A stretch of 64,000 bases of DNA from an uncultured Bacteroidota bacterium (GTDB lineage: Bacteria; Bacteroidota; Bacteroidia; Bacteroidales; P3): NCBI GenBank assembly GCA_902790215.1, contig CADAQX010000009.1:124001-188000 (forward strand), written 5' to 3'. Shown here one piece after another: positions 1 to 9,385 of this stretch. Within the stretch, counting starts at the first letter, position 1. The number at the start of each line of letters is the position of its first letter. The position numbers were made by a program, and so were the translations under genes. The notes under the pieces are model-generated. The model was not told the DNA's origin and did not search any database. It saw only the letters and a program-made list of their open reading frames with translations.

Positions 1-42
1 AAGTAGTTGTGCCAAACGGTTTATCAACACTTTATGAACAGG

Positions 43-1422
43 TTACCCGTCAATGTCGTCTTCAGTGAAGTTGCGGGCCAGCCAGTCGGCGATGGACTTG
101 CCGAAACTAGCGCCATCCCGATTGAGGAGTTTCTTCTTGGGTTTCCTCTCCTTGGACTTCTTGGTTTCGGTATCGGTCTCAACCTCTTCCTGCTGGACAG
201 TCACTTCCTCAGCGATGGGTTCGGGTTCTGCATCGGCCACAGACTGTGCCTTTTTTTCTTCCTCCAAAATGCCGTAGATAACCAGACCCACACCAGTGGC
301 ATACATGGGATTGCTGAGGTTTTCGTATGGGAAGTTGTCGTCCTTGTCGAGGTTTTCGGTGGAGACTCCCACACGCGAGTCAATGCCTGTAATGAGTTCG
401 GAGAATTCTTTGATATGGGTGAGATTTGCACCACCACCGGTCAGCACGACGCCCGCGATAAGCTGACGCTCGAAGCCCGACTTCTGGATTTCGTAGAGCA
501 CCTGTTCCAGCAGCTGGCGCATGCGTGCATTGATGATGACGGCGAGGGTCTTGACACTGATTTCGCGCGGAGCCTGGTTGCGGATGCCGGGGATGGCAAT
601 GATGTCATCCTGACTGACACTCGTGGGCAGGCATGAGCCGAACTTGATCTTCAGGCTCTCGGCCTGATGTTTCAGAATCATGCAATTGTTGTGGATGTCG
701 TTGGTGATGACATTTCCTGCGAGAGGAAGCACCGAGGTATGGCGGATGATACCTTCGTGGAAGATGGCAATATCGGTGGTGCCGCCGCCGATGTCCACCA
801 ATGCCACACCGGCCGCTTTGTCACCGTCGTCAAGCACAGCATAGGAAGAGGCGATGGGTTCAAGCACAACGCCTTTAATGCGCAGACCCGCCTCGGCCAC
901 AGCGTCACGGATATTACGCACGTTATTGGTGTTGCCCGTGACGATATGGAAATTGGCCATCAGACACTTGCCCGCAACGCCCACAGGGTCGATGTCGTTT
1001 TCAAGCTTGTCGTTGTCGACAATATAGTTCTGTGGAAAGACATGGATGATTTCCTCGCCAGGGTCGAGCATTATGCGGTTCTGCTCTTCGATAAGACGGT
1101 CCACATCGGCCTTTTCGATGAGTCGCTGGTCTTCGGCAATCATCACGCTGCCCTGATTCGGGCGGCTTTTGATGTGCTGACCGGCAATGCCCACATAAAC
1201 CTCTTCCACGTCGTAATTGGCCATTTCGGAGGCGTCGCTTACCGCACGACGGATGGAATTGGCTGTGTCGTAGATGTTGCGCACTATGCCGTGTTCCACA
1301 CCCACGGACTCCGTTTTGCCGAATCCTTTAATCTGGATTTTGCCGTTTTCGGCGCGCAGACCGATGAAACAGGCGATTTTTGTTGTTCCGATGTCAAGAC
1401 CTACAATGTATTTACTACTCAT
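43..1422 (-). CDS. ftsA: Cell division protein FtsA
   Basis: Actin-like ATPase that tethers FtsZ filaments to the inner face of the cytoplasmic membrane and recruits the late divisome. The 459-residue product has the actin-fold phosphate loop DIGTTK at residues 10-15 and the second phosphate motif GGGTTD near 212-217. The C-terminus has an acidic/lysine-rich linker (about 390-435) followed by an amphipathic stretch, FGKSIADWLARNF, that fits the membrane-targeting helix. It is the last gene of the dcw cluster in this window; ftsZ is expected just past the left edge. About 110 bp separate it from ftsQ, and this gap carries an octamer array. Family assignment is secure. Confidence 0.97.
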   Translation of the reverse strand: MSSKYIVGLDIGTTKIACFIGLRAENGKIQIKGFGKTESVGVEHGIVRNIYDTANSIRRAVSDASEMANYDVEEVYVGIAGQHIKSRPNQGSVMIAEDQRLIEKADVDRLIEEQNRIMLDPGEEIIHVFPQNYIVDNDKLENDIDPVGVAGKCLMANFHIVTGNTNNVRNIRDAVAEAGLRIKGVVLEPIASSYAVLDDGDKAAGVALVDIGGGTTDIAIFHEGIIRHTSVLPLAGNVITNDIHNNCMILKHQAESLKIKFGSCLPTSVSQDDIIAIPGIRNQAPREISVKTLAVIINARMRQLLEQVLYEIQKSGFERQLIAGVVLTGGGANLTHIKEFSELITGIDSRVGVSTENLDKDDNFPYENLSNPMYATGVGLVIYGILEEEKKAQSVADAEPEPIAEEVTVQQEEVETDTETKKSKERKPKKKLLNRDGASFGKSIADWLARNFTEDDIDG

Positions 1423-1464
1423 GGCATTTATTTTTTATTGTTTATATTTTCAGTGAATGATATT

Positions 1465-1530
1465 TTGAATGTGTGAATGTGTTTTGTTGATATGTTGATA
1501 TGTTGATATGATGCGAGCCGTATAAACTCA
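1465..1530. repeat. Octamer tandem array between ftsQ and ftsA
   Basis: The gap contains tandem GTTGATAT-type octamers followed by GATGCGAGCCGTATAAACT. The same octamer and the same 3' tail recur at 6640-6725. The array runs toward the ftsQ 3' end, whose last codons (NKFVNS and stop) are themselves made of the related octamer GTTAATTC. Function unknown. Confidence 0.8.
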
Positions 1531-1531
1531 T

Positions 1532-2284
1532 TTATGAATTAACGAATTTATTATTTCTTTTCGTGCACACCACCTGGCCGTGGTATTTGACACTTATCTG
1601 GCTGTATGTCTCCCATCCCACTTTCGGCAGTCCTTGCTTGTAGAGGACAAGCAAGTTGCGGAATTTCTCGTCAAGGTTCTGGTCGGAGCCCATCTGCACC
1701 ACATGGTTTCCCAGTTTAGGGGTTAGGAAAAGGTCGCCTTTGCCGTCACGGTATATCTGGTCGAACAGCGGTGAGAGGTCGGGGTGCCGGTCGAGATAGC
1801 TGGCCAAATTCCACACCTGCTCCAATCCTTTGCCTTTTTCCGGGATGTTTCCACTGGCCACCAACACGTCACACTCCGACACCTGGCTGAGCGGCACTCG
1901 CTTCGCCTGGTCGTCAAGATAGTACTCGCTGCCTTGGCTGCACACACGGACTATGGGACGGCGCTGCACGGCATGCACCACCACATCGCCACCGATAGAG
2001 GTTCCTGCCACGCAATCGTACAGCCAGGGCGAGGAGGCCGCCGCCTGTGCCACCGTCTTCAGGTCAACATCGCGGAGACGGCTGGTCATCATGCCGGGAT
2101 ACTTGTCCTGCACCAGCGATGCCACCTGCTGAGGCGTGACCAGCGTGTCGCCACCGGCATACGCAATTTCTACACGGATATTGCGCACCTGGGAACGGTT
2201 ACGCCACACATTGGCCGCCACCACCACCGCCAACAGCAGCAGCAAAACGACAATGGGCACTATTTTGATACGGGGTTTCGACAT
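1532..2284 (-). CDS. ftsQ: Cell division protein FtsQ/DivIB
   Basis: Bitopic divisome protein that scaffolds FtsB/FtsL and regulates septal synthesis. The product (250 aa from the chosen start) has a short basic N-terminus, one transmembrane segment at about residues 8-26 and a periplasmic POTRA-like region beginning near VRNIRVEIAYAGG. The ATG at 2284 (MSKPRIK) was chosen over an upstream in-frame start at 2314, because it lies one base after the murC stop and has GGAGAA suitably placed in the murC 3' end. The C-terminal codons merge into the octamer array next door. Sequence conservation in this family is low, so the call rests on position and topology. Confidence 0.88.
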   Translation of the reverse strand: MSKPRIKIVPIVVLLLLLAVVVAANVWRNRSQVRNIRVEIAYAGGDTLVTPQQVASLVQDKYPGMMTSRLRDVDLKTVAQAAASSPWLYDCVAGTSIGGDVVVHAVQRRPIVRVCSQGSEYYLDDQAKRVPLSQVSECDVLVASGNIPEKGKGLEQVWNLASYLDRHPDLSPLFDQIYRDGKGDLFLTPKLGNHVVQMGSDQNLDEKFRNLLVLYKQGLPKVGWETYSQISVKYHGQVVCTKRNNKFVNS

Positions 2285-2285
2285 A

Positions 2286-3686
2286 CTACATATTCTCCAA
2301 TAATTTAGCTTCAAGACGGGGCACCAGGCGGTCTATGTCGCCGGCACCCATGGTCACCACCACATCGGGACACAGCGCGGGCACCAGTTCGAGAGCCTGG
2401 TCGGGCGTACAGAGATACTTTGACATGCTGTCTATCTTCCGCAGCACCATAGACGAGGTGACACCCAGTATGGGCTTTTCGCGTGCAGGGTAGATTGGGA
2501 GCATCACCAGTTCGTCCAAAGTGGAAAGCACTTCGGCAAACTGGTCGGCGAAGTCACGGGTGCGCGAGTAGAGATGAGGCTGGAAGACACCCACCACACG
2601 TTTGCCCGGATACAGGTAGCGGATACTTTCGAGGCAAGCAGCAATCTCCTGAGGGTGATGGGCATAGTCGTCTATCATCACCAGATTGCCGGTTTTGATA
2701 CGGTAGTCGAAACGCCGCTGCACACCGGTGTAAGTCTTCAAACCGTTGCGCAACTGGTATTCGTTTACTCCCAAAGTCATGCAAACCGCTGCAGCAGCAA
2801 CGGCATTCTCCACATTGTAGAGACTTGCATTGGGCAGCTCCATGTCGTACAGAACACCTTTGGGGGTGCGGAGGTCGAAGAAGATATTGCCATTATAATT
2901 GCGCACATTCCACGGATAGTAATCGGCTTCGATGCCACGGGCGGTGTAGCTCACCATGTGTGCGGACACGCCCTCTATTTCATGGCCGTGGTGATGTTCG
3001 TCATGTTCCCCTTCGCCGGAGTGGTCGTCGCTGTGAAGGGTCAGCCCCTCTTTCAGGACAAGTGTGCCGTCGGCGTCAATCTGCGATGCAAACTGACGAA
3101 ACGCCTCCAGCATATTGTCGCGGTTTCCGTAGACATCCAAGTGGTCGGCATCAGTGGCGGTGATCACCGCACAATAGGGATAGAGCTGCAGGAAAGAACG
3201 GTCGAACTCGTCAGCCTCCACCACCACATAGTCACTCTTGCTGTTGACCAAGACATTGGAGTTGATATTCTTTGCCACACCACCAAGAAAAGCGCTGCAA
3301 CCCATTTCGGTGTGGTTGAGGATATGGGCCACCATGCTTGATGTGGAGGTCTTGCCATGGGTGCCGGCAACTGCCACACACTTCTTGCCGCGGGTAAGCT
3401 CACCCAGCACCTGAGAGCGTTTCTTTATGGGGAATCCTTTCTGGAGCACATGCTGGTATTCGGCAGTCTCGACAGGTACAGCGGGAGTATAGACCACCAG
3501 GTCTGTGTCGTCGGGGACAAGGGATGGGTTGTCGTCGTAGTGGACAGCAATGCCTTCAGCCACCAACTGCTTGGTGATAGGCGACTCGGTGCGGTCGTAG
3601 CCGCTGACACGGTCGCCGCGCTGGTGGAAGAACCGGGCGATGGCGCTCATTCCTATGCCTCCTATGCCGAGAAAGTAGTAGTTCAT
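2286..3686 (-). CDS. murC: UDP-N-acetylmuramate--L-alanine ligase MurC
   Basis: Cytoplasmic ATP-dependent ligase that adds L-alanine to UDP-MurNAc. The 466-residue protein shows the N-terminal GIGGIGMSA nucleotide-binding loop (7-15), the ATP-binding GTHGKTS (108-114), an EADE motif (about 157-160) and a DDYAHHP motif in the C-terminal domain. All catalytic landmarks are present and the length is normal. One oddity is a His/Asp/Glu-rich stretch at about 218-236 with seven histidines, in the central domain. It lies between murG and ftsQ and overlaps neither. Confidence 0.97.
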   Translation of the reverse strand: MNYYFLGIGGIGMSAIARFFHQRGDRVSGYDRTESPITKQLVAEGIAVHYDDNPSLVPDDTDLVVYTPAVPVETAEYQHVLQKGFPIKKRSQVLGELTRGKKCVAVAGTHGKTSTSSMVAHILNHTEMGCSAFLGGVAKNINSNVLVNSKSDYVVVEADEFDRSFLQLYPYCAVITATDADHLDVYGNRDNMLEAFRQFASQIDADGTLVLKEGLTLHSDDHSGEGEHDEHHHGHEIEGVSAHMVSYTARGIEADYYPWNVRNYNGNIFFDLRTPKGVLYDMELPNASLYNVENAVAAAAVCMTLGVNEYQLRNGLKTYTGVQRRFDYRIKTGNLVMIDDYAHHPQEIAACLESIRYLYPGKRVVGVFQPHLYSRTRDFADQFAEVLSTLDELVMLPIYPAREKPILGVTSSMVLRKIDSMSKYLCTPDQALELVPALCPDVVVTMGAGDIDRLVPRLEAKLLENM

Positions 3687-3730
3687 TTCTTCAATCTTCT
3701 TGTGGTTAGTGAATAGTGTATTGACAAGTC

Positions 3731-4843
3731 TTATTTTTTGTTCAGCAATCTGTCTATCTGGTCGACAATCCGGTCGGCAGCATGCGGAACAGCAAGGGCC
3801 TTGATGGCCTGCCCCATGCGCTGGCAGCGCTCGCCATCACGCAGCAGCTCGAGAGCCAATGGCAAGCCTTTCGTGCCGCAATCGCTGTCGGTCACCACTA
3901 CCGCAGCCCCTTTCGAGGCCAAGGCCATGGCATTTTTTGTCTGGTGGTCTTCCGCCACATTCGGAGAAGGAATCAGTATGACGGGCTTGCCCACAAAGCA
4001 GAGCTCGGAGATGGCAATGGCACCGGCACGGGATATCACCATATCGGCTGCAGCATAAGCCAAATCCATCCGGGCAATGAACTGGTTAACCTTAACCCAC
4101 TGCTCAACGCCAGCCGCGCTAACGGCCTGAACCGCCTCGTTGTACATCCACCGGCCGGTCTGCCATATAAGCTGGATGTCATTGTCTTTAAAGAAAGCAA
4201 GGTTGTCGAGTATCATCCTGTTGATGCTACGGGCGCCCAGGCTACCGCCCACCGAAAGCATGACGGGCTTGGCATCGTCTACACCAAAATGGGCACACCC
4301 TTCGGAATGTGAAGCCGAGAGGTTTTCTATATCGGCCCGTACAGGATTGCCCGTGTACACAATCTTGTCTGCCGGGAAAAAACGCTGCATGCCATCGTAT
4401 GCCACACAGATTGCCGCGGCCGTTTTGGCAAGGGTCTTGTTTGTGAGACCGGCGTAGGAATTCTGCTCCTGCAAAAGGGTGATATATCCCATACGGGAAG
4501 CCATCTTGAGCGTGGGTTCGCTGGCAAACCCTCCCACTCCGACTACAATGTCGGGGTTGAAATCACGGATTATGCCACGCACCTTGCAACGGCTACGGAT
4601 AACCTTGTAGGGCAACTGCAGGTTCTTGAAAATGTTCTCAACGGTCAGCTGCCGCTGCAGGCCGGCAATAGGAAGGCCCTTTATCTCGTAGCCCGCTGCG
4701 GGGACCTTCTCCATTTCCATGCGTCCTTCAGCACCCACAAAGAGTATTTCGGCGCCGGGGTGACGCTGCTTGACGGCATTTGCAATTGCCAAAGCGGGGA
4801 AAATATGCCCCCCGCTACCTCCTCCGCTAATTATTACTTTCAT
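3731..4843 (-). CDS. murG: UDP-GlcNAc:undecaprenyl-PP-MurNAc-pentapeptide GlcNAc transferase MurG
   Basis: Peripheral membrane glycosyltransferase (GT28) that converts lipid I to lipid II. From the ATG at 4843 the product is 370 aa and starts MKVIISGGGSGGHIFPALA, the glycine-rich acceptor-binding loop; the donor-site motifs GGSLGARSIN and SRAGAIAISEL follow. A longer in-frame extension to 4924 lies inside ftsW and has no family similarity, so the internal ATG was chosen; it overlaps the ftsW 3' end by 17 nt, consistent with translational coupling. Confidence 0.97.
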   Translation of the reverse strand: MKVIISGGGSGGHIFPALAIANAVKQRHPGAEILFVGAEGRMEMEKVPAAGYEIKGLPIAGLQRQLTVENIFKNLQLPYKVIRSRCKVRGIIRDFNPDIVVGVGGFASEPTLKMASRMGYITLLQEQNSYAGLTNKTLAKTAAAICVAYDGMQRFFPADKIVYTGNPVRADIENLSASHSEGCAHFGVDDAKPVMLSVGGSLGARSINRMILDNLAFFKDNDIQLIWQTGRWMYNEAVQAVSAAGVEQWVKVNQFIARMDLAYAAADMVISRAGAIAISELCFVGKPVILIPSPNVAEDHQTKNAMALASKGAAVVVTDSDCGTKGLPLALELLRDGERCQRMGQAIKALAVPHAADRIVDQIDRLLNKK

Positions 4844-6017
4844 CTTGCAGTGTGTTTTTATCGTTATTAGCTTCAGACTGCATCTCGGCCTGTTTAGCCA
4901 AGCGCAGCTGTTTCTTGTTTTCATAAGCCACAGACTGGATGACCCCTATACCGGATCCGAGGAACAGGTAGGCCGAACCGCCATAGCTGATAAAGGGCAG
5001 TGTTTGTCCCGTGACGGGAAGCACACCCACGGCGACAGCCATATTGATGATGGCTTGAAGGAATATCAAAGTGCCGATACCGGCCACGCAAAGGCTGCCA
5101 AAGAGTTTTTTCGATGCTGTGGCAATGCGGATGCAGCGGAAATAGAACCAGGCATAAAGGGCAAAGATGAGCAGGGCAGCAAAGGTTCCCGCTTCTTCGA
5201 TGATGATGGAGAAGATAAAGTCGTTGTGTGCCTGGGTCATCAGCCTGCCGTGTATCGTGGTGCCTATGCCGTTGCCAAAGAATCCTCCTCGTGCCACAGC
5301 CATGCGGGCCATGTTCTCCTGCGTGAGTTCATCTGGATTGGGGTTTATCCAGGAATGGATACGGTGGGACCACGTCGGGATACGTCCGACACTCATTTTG
5401 TCGCCGAGGAAATAGAGGAAAAGGAATACCCCGACGGCGCCAATCAAAACTATTCCCAGTCCTTTCCACCACATCTTGCGGTTGACACCGCCAAAGTAAA
5501 GGATAAGATATCCTGTGACTAAAACCAGAATACCGGTGGAGAGGTTCTCCGGCACAATCAGCGCGCAGGTGACAAATATGGGAATAAGCAGAATGTAGAA
5601 TGTACGAGGGTCTTCAAGTTGGTCGCGGTTGACGGTTACTGTCCGGGCAAGATAGATAACCATGGAGATCTTTGCAAGCTCAGAAGGCTCAAAGCGTCCT
5701 ACGTGGGGGATGACAAGCCAGCGGCCGGTGTGCATCACCATGACGATAAGCATCATGACAAGCGAGGCATAGAACGCCCACCGGAAGATCTTTGCGAAGT
5801 ATATGTATTTGATGTGGGATATGCCGATAACAGCGATATAGGTGAGCAGAACAAAGGACAGGTGTTTGAAGAATATCTTCATGGGTGTTGAATGAAGGTC
5901 GGTGATGGCGGACAGCCCTATAGTGCTGTATACAGCCACGAGCGAAATACCGCTGAGGAGGAAGAAGATAACCCACAGCGCTTTGTCGCCTGACAATATG
6001 TTCAACTTACGCTTCAT
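4827..6017 (-). CDS. ftsW: Septal peptidoglycan glycosyltransferase FtsW (SEDS family)
   Basis: Polytopic lipid II polymerase that works with FtsI at the septum. The 396-residue protein shows about ten hydrophobic segments, GRFEPSELAK near residue 110 and the C-terminal GQTLPFISYGGS signature typical of FtsW/RodA. The tail is short, hydrophilic and Asn/Glu-rich. It lies between the murD remnant and murG and overlaps murG by 17 nt. FtsW rather than RodA is inferred from its place in the dcw cluster. Confidence 0.96.
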   Translation of the reverse strand: MKRKLNILSGDKALWVIFFLLSGISLVAVYSTIGLSAITDLHSTPMKIFFKHLSFVLLTYIAVIGISHIKYIYFAKIFRWAFYASLVMMLIVMVMHTGRWLVIPHVGRFEPSELAKISMVIYLARTVTVNRDQLEDPRTFYILLIPIFVTCALIVPENLSTGILVLVTGYLILYFGGVNRKMWWKGLGIVLIGAVGVFLFLYFLGDKMSVGRIPTWSHRIHSWINPNPDELTQENMARMAVARGGFFGNGIGTTIHGRLMTQAHNDFIFSIIIEEAGTFAALLIFALYAWFYFRCIRIATASKKLFGSLCVAGIGTLIFLQAIINMAVAVGVLPVTGQTLPFISYGGSAYLFLGSGIGVIQSVAYENKKQLRLAKQAEMQSEANNDKNTLQDESNN

Positions 6018-6069
6018 GTCAACTTTGTTTTTTTATTGAAGTTATCGGGTTTCTGGATTATACTGATGA

Positions 6070-6609
6070 TTAAAGTTCATTGACCTGATGGCAGTATTCG
6101 CGGCCCAGTTCCTGCACAGAGGTGCCTGGGTGCGTGGCGGGAGAGAGAAGCACTTTGGCCTGGTCGATTCCGCAATAGCAGGAGGTCTGCACAGCGGCTG
6201 CAAGAGAACCCGCATCGATTATTTCGGGCACTACGCCGCTAAAGGCGCGGTGTAGGTTGCTGTTGTCCCTACCGACGCAAATGAGCATGCGCACCTTGCG
6301 CAGCGCGAGGGGACGCAGGCGAGTGTAATCGGTCTGGTTGTCGTCGCCCAGTGCTATCCATACAACCCCGCCGTCCAGTTTCTCCAGCGTGTACCAGGTG
6401 GCGTTGACGCTGACCGAGGCGGCATCGTTGATGTATTCCTTGCCATGTATGTGTGCCACATGCTCCATGCGGCAGGCAGTTTCCTCAATGCGGGAGAAGC
6501 AGCTGCGCATTGCGTTGTCGCGCATCTGACGCAGACGGGAGGTTTCGACGGCGGCAAGTCCGCCGTATATGCGGGTGCGACCCTGTTTTGCCAATAGTTC
6601 TATGCTCAT
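6070..6609 (-). CDS. MurD-like C-terminal ligase domain protein (degenerate stand-alone remnant at the murD locus)
   Basis: The frame occupies the canonical murD position (mraY-murD-ftsW) but encodes only 179 aa, against about 440 for MurD. It aligns with the C-terminal substrate-binding domain: an HGKEYINDA segment followed by VNATWYTLEK corresponds to the usual YINDSKATN...WYAL, and VLLSPATHPG corresponds to LLSPACASFD. The UDP-binding and ATP-binding domains, including any GTxGKT loop, are absent, and only about 140 bp of repeat DNA separate it from mraY. Key residues are replaced: SKAT by AASV, the GKDKG lysines by GDDNQ, CASFD by THPGT. It should not ligate D-Glu, yet it has no frameshift or internal stop. 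A genuine murD must exist elsewhere. Function unknown; it may be a relic or a repurposed domain. Confidence 0.82.
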   Translation of the reverse strand: MSIELLAKQGRTRIYGGLAAVETSRLRQMRDNAMRSCFSRIEETACRMEHVAHIHGKEYINDAASVSVNATWYTLEKLDGGVVWIALGDDNQTDYTRLRPLALRKVRMLICVGRDNSNLHRAFSGVVPEIIDAGSLAAAVQTSCYCGIDQAKVLLSPATHPGTSVQELGREYCHQVNEL

Positions 6610-6617
6610 GATGTATT

Positions 6618-6740
6618 TGAATTATTGCTTGAATGCTTGATTGTGTTTTGTTGATATGTTGATACGTTGATATGTTGATATGTTGATACGTTGATATGTT
6701 GATATGATGCGAGCCGTATAAACTTATAAACTTATCAACG
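6618..6740. repeat. Octamer tandem array between mraY and the murD remnant
   Basis: About seven near-perfect GTTGATAT/GTTGATAC octamers follow a TGCTTGAA-type segment and end in GATGCGAGCCGTATAAACT. The first part matches the array at 63138-63255, the second the array at 1465-1530. It fills the space where the missing two thirds of murD would be, so the murD deletion boundary and the array coincide. Confidence 0.85.
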
Positions 6741-6753
6741 GACAACGTATTCT

Positions 6754-7926
6754 TTATCTGAGTTTGAGTGTCACGATGCTGACAATGGCGAGGAGTATGC
6801 CGATGATGACGAAACGCTGTACAATCTTGGGTTCGGATATGCCTTTTTTCTGGTAGTGGTGGTGTATGGGAGTCATGAGGAAAGGCCTTTTGTCTATAGG
6901 GACCATCTCGCCTGCCGGCAGTTTATGCTTGCGCCGATAGCTTTTGCATCCCCACGTCTGCAGAATGACTGAGAAGTCTTCGACCAGATAGATTCCACAG
7001 AGTATGGGGAGCAGCAGCTCCTTGCGGATAAGGAGTGCAAACACTGCAATGATGCCGCCGATGGCCAGGGAACCGGTATCGCCCATGAAGATTTCTGCGG
7101 GATAGGTGTTGAACCACAGGAAACCCAGCGTGGCACCGACGAAAGCGGTGATGAAGATGGTGAGCTCGCCGATGTGGGGGAGATAGACAATGTTGAGGTA
7201 GTTGGACATGATGATATTGCCCGAAAGCCATGCCAGGATGGCCAGCGCACCGCCGATGATGGAGGCCGTGCCGGTGGCAAGTCCGTCGATACCGTCGGTG
7301 AGGTTGGAGGCGTTGGACACCGCCGTCACAACGAAGATGGCCACGAGGACATATACCACCCATACCCAGTCAACTGTCCAGTCGCCCATCCAGCTGATGA
7401 GCCAGGCATAGTCGAACTCATTGCCTTTGACAAAGGGAATGGTGGTCTTGGTGGAGGCAATAGAGGGGTGGAAAGAGAGCAGCAGACCCACACCCAGTCC
7501 CAGCATTACCTGGCCAAAGACTTTGAATCGTCCGGGCATACCGGCTTTGTCTTTCTTGAACACCTTGATGTAGTCGTCGATGAACCCTATCAGTCCCAGC
7601 CAGACGGTGGTGACGAGCATGGTCAGGACATACACATTGTCCAACTGTGCGAACAGGAGTGTGGGGATAATGATGGCGGCCAAGATGAGCAGACCGCCCA
7701 TGGTGGGTGTGCCCTCCTTCTCTTTCTGGCCTTCAAGGCCGAGGTTGCGCACCGACTCGCCTATCGACTTGCGGCGGATGAGCCGTATGAAAGGTTTGCC
7801 GCAAAACAGCATGATGAGCAACGAGAGTATTGCCGCCATGGAGGCGCGGAAGGAGATGTACTGGAACACTCCTGCCCCGGGAAGGTCAAATGCCCTGTCT
7901 AACCAATCAAATAAATAATATAACAT
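6754..7926 (-). CDS. mraY: Phospho-N-acetylmuramoyl-pentapeptide transferase MraY
   Basis: Integral membrane enzyme that transfers phospho-MurNAc-pentapeptide to undecaprenyl phosphate, giving lipid I. The 390-residue protein has GTPTMGG (72-78), the Mg-binding FIDDYIK (115-121), [25 protein letters not shown] and the cytoplasmic [11 protein letters not shown] loop, all hallmarks of the family. About ten hydrophobic segments are visible. It lies 4 bp from the murE stop and is probably cotranscribed with it. Confidence 0.97.
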   Translation of the reverse strand: MLYYLFDWLDRAFDLPGAGVFQYISFRASMAAILSLLIMLFCGKPFIRLIRRKSIGESVRNLGLEGQKEKEGTPTMGGLLILAAIIIPTLLFAQLDNVYVLTMLVTTVWLGLIGFIDDYIKVFKKDKAGMPGRFKVFGQVMLGLGVGLLLSFHPSIASTKTTIPFVKGNEFDYAWLISWMGDWTVDWVWVVYVLVAIFVVTAVSNASNLTDGIDGLATGTASIIGGALAILAWLSGNIIMSNYLNIVYLPHIGELTIFITAFVGATLGFLWFNTYPAEIFMGDTGSLAIGGIIAVFALLIRKELLLPILCGIYLVEDFSVILQTWGCKSYRRKHKLPAGEMVPIDKRPFLMTPIHHHYQKKGISEPKIVQRFVIIGILLAIVSIVTLKLR

Positions 7927-7930
7927 CTGT

Positions 7931-9385
7931 TTAATCCTTTATCAATATATTTTCAAGTTCTTCTTTGTCGTCGAAATGGTGTTTGACACCCTGTATGTCC
8001 TGATACTTCTCATGGCCTTTGCCTGCCACAAGGATGATGTCGCCTTCGTGTGCCATGAGGACCGCTGTGCGGATGGCCTGGCGACGGTCGGGGATGCGCA
8101 CCGCACGGCTTTTGTCCTCGAGGGTAAGACCCGCCTCCATATCGTCAAGGATGCGTCCCGGGTCTTCCGTGCGGGGGTTGTCGGAGGTGAGGATGAGGCG
8201 GTCGCTGAGGTCGGCGGCAATCCGGGCCATTTCGGGTCGCTTGGTGGTGTCGCGGTCGCCGCCGCACCCCACAACAGTGATGAGGGTCTGTCCCTGCCGA
8301 CGCATGCCGTTGATGGCGGAAAGGACGTTTTGCAGTGCATCGGGGGTGTGGGCATAGTCGACTATTGCCGTAATCCCTTTCCCCGAGACATACTGGAACC
8401 GTCCCTCGGCGGCCTCGAGTGTGCTGAGCAGCCGCAGTGCATCGCCGTGAGGCATTCCGCACAGCACAGCGGCGGCATAGATGGCGGTGAGGTTGTAGGC
8501 ATTGAAGCGCCCCACAAGCCGGGTGGACACAGGGCAGCCGTTGATTTCCAACAGCGTTCCCTGGAATGACTCTTCCATCACACGGCAGCGATAGTCTGCC
8601 ATGCGCTGCAGGCTGTAGGTGTGGACGTGCGCCCGAGTGTTCTGCACCATGACATTGCCGTTGCGGTCGTCGATGTTTGTCAGGGCAAAGGCTGTGGCGG
8701 GCAGCTGGTCGAAGAAGGCCTTCTTGGCAGCGATGTAGGCGGCCATGGTCTTATGGTAGTCGAGGTGGTCGTGGGTGATGTTGGAGAAGATGCCACCGGC
8801 AAAAGTCAGCCCGGCAATGCGGTTCTGCACGATGGAATGGCTGCTGACTTCGATGAAGGCATACTGGCATCCCGCCTGCACCATGCGGCTGAGCAGGCTG
8901 TTCAGCTCAAGGGCGTCGGGGGTAGTATGGGTGGAGGGGATGGCTTCGTCATCCACTTTGTTGACGATAGTGGAGAGAAGACCTGCATGGCAACCATATT
9001 CACGAAAAAGACGGTGGAGAAGGGTGACGGTGGTGGTTTTGCCGTTGGTGCCGGTGACACCGACAAGCTTCAATTGCCGCGAAGGGTGTCCATAGAAACA
9101 ATCGGCCATGACACCCAAGGCAATGTCGCTGTCTTCAACCTGCACATAGGCCACGCCGGGAGCAAGGATTTCCGGCATCTGGCAGCACACCACGGCGGCG
9201 GCGCCTTTCTCAACAGCGGTGTCAATATATTGGTGTCCGTCGACATGCGTTCCCTTCTGTGCCACAAAGCAACTGCCCGGCTCGACTTTGCGCGAGTCAA
9301 AGCAGATGCTGCAGATGTCGGGGTCGCCACCCACATGTTTCTTTATCAGCGGAGTCTCACCGCCAAGGAGTGTTATCAGTTTCAT
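7931..9385 (-). CDS. murE: UDP-MurNAc-L-Ala-D-Glu:meso-diaminopimelate ligase MurE
   Basis: Cytoplasmic ligase adding the third residue of the stem peptide. The 484-residue product has the ATP loop TGTNGKTTT (111-119) and, near residue 400, DNPRTEDP. The DNPR motif is the established signature of meso-diaminopimelate specificity (lysine enzymes differ there), so the stem peptide most likely carries mDAP. The start codon overlaps the ftsI stop by 4 nt (ATGA), which implies translational coupling. Confidence 0.97.
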   Translation of the reverse strand: MKLITLLGGETPLIKKHVGGDPDICSICFDSRKVEPGSCFVAQKGTHVDGHQYIDTAVEKGAAAVVCCQMPEILAPGVAYVQVEDSDIALGVMADCFYGHPSRQLKLVGVTGTNGKTTTVTLLHRLFREYGCHAGLLSTIVNKVDDEAIPSTHTTPDALELNSLLSRMVQAGCQYAFIEVSSHSIVQNRIAGLTFAGGIFSNITHDHLDYHKTMAAYIAAKKAFFDQLPATAFALTNIDDRNGNVMVQNTRAHVHTYSLQRMADYRCRVMEESFQGTLLEINGCPVSTRLVGRFNAYNLTAIYAAAVLCGMPHGDALRLLSTLEAAEGRFQYVSGKGITAIVDYAHTPDALQNVLSAINGMRRQGQTLITVVGCGGDRDTTKRPEMARIAADLSDRLILTSDNPRTEDPGRILDDMEAGLTLEDKSRAVRIPDRRQAIRTAVLMAHEGDIILVAGKGHEKYQDIQGVKHHFDDKEELENILIKD

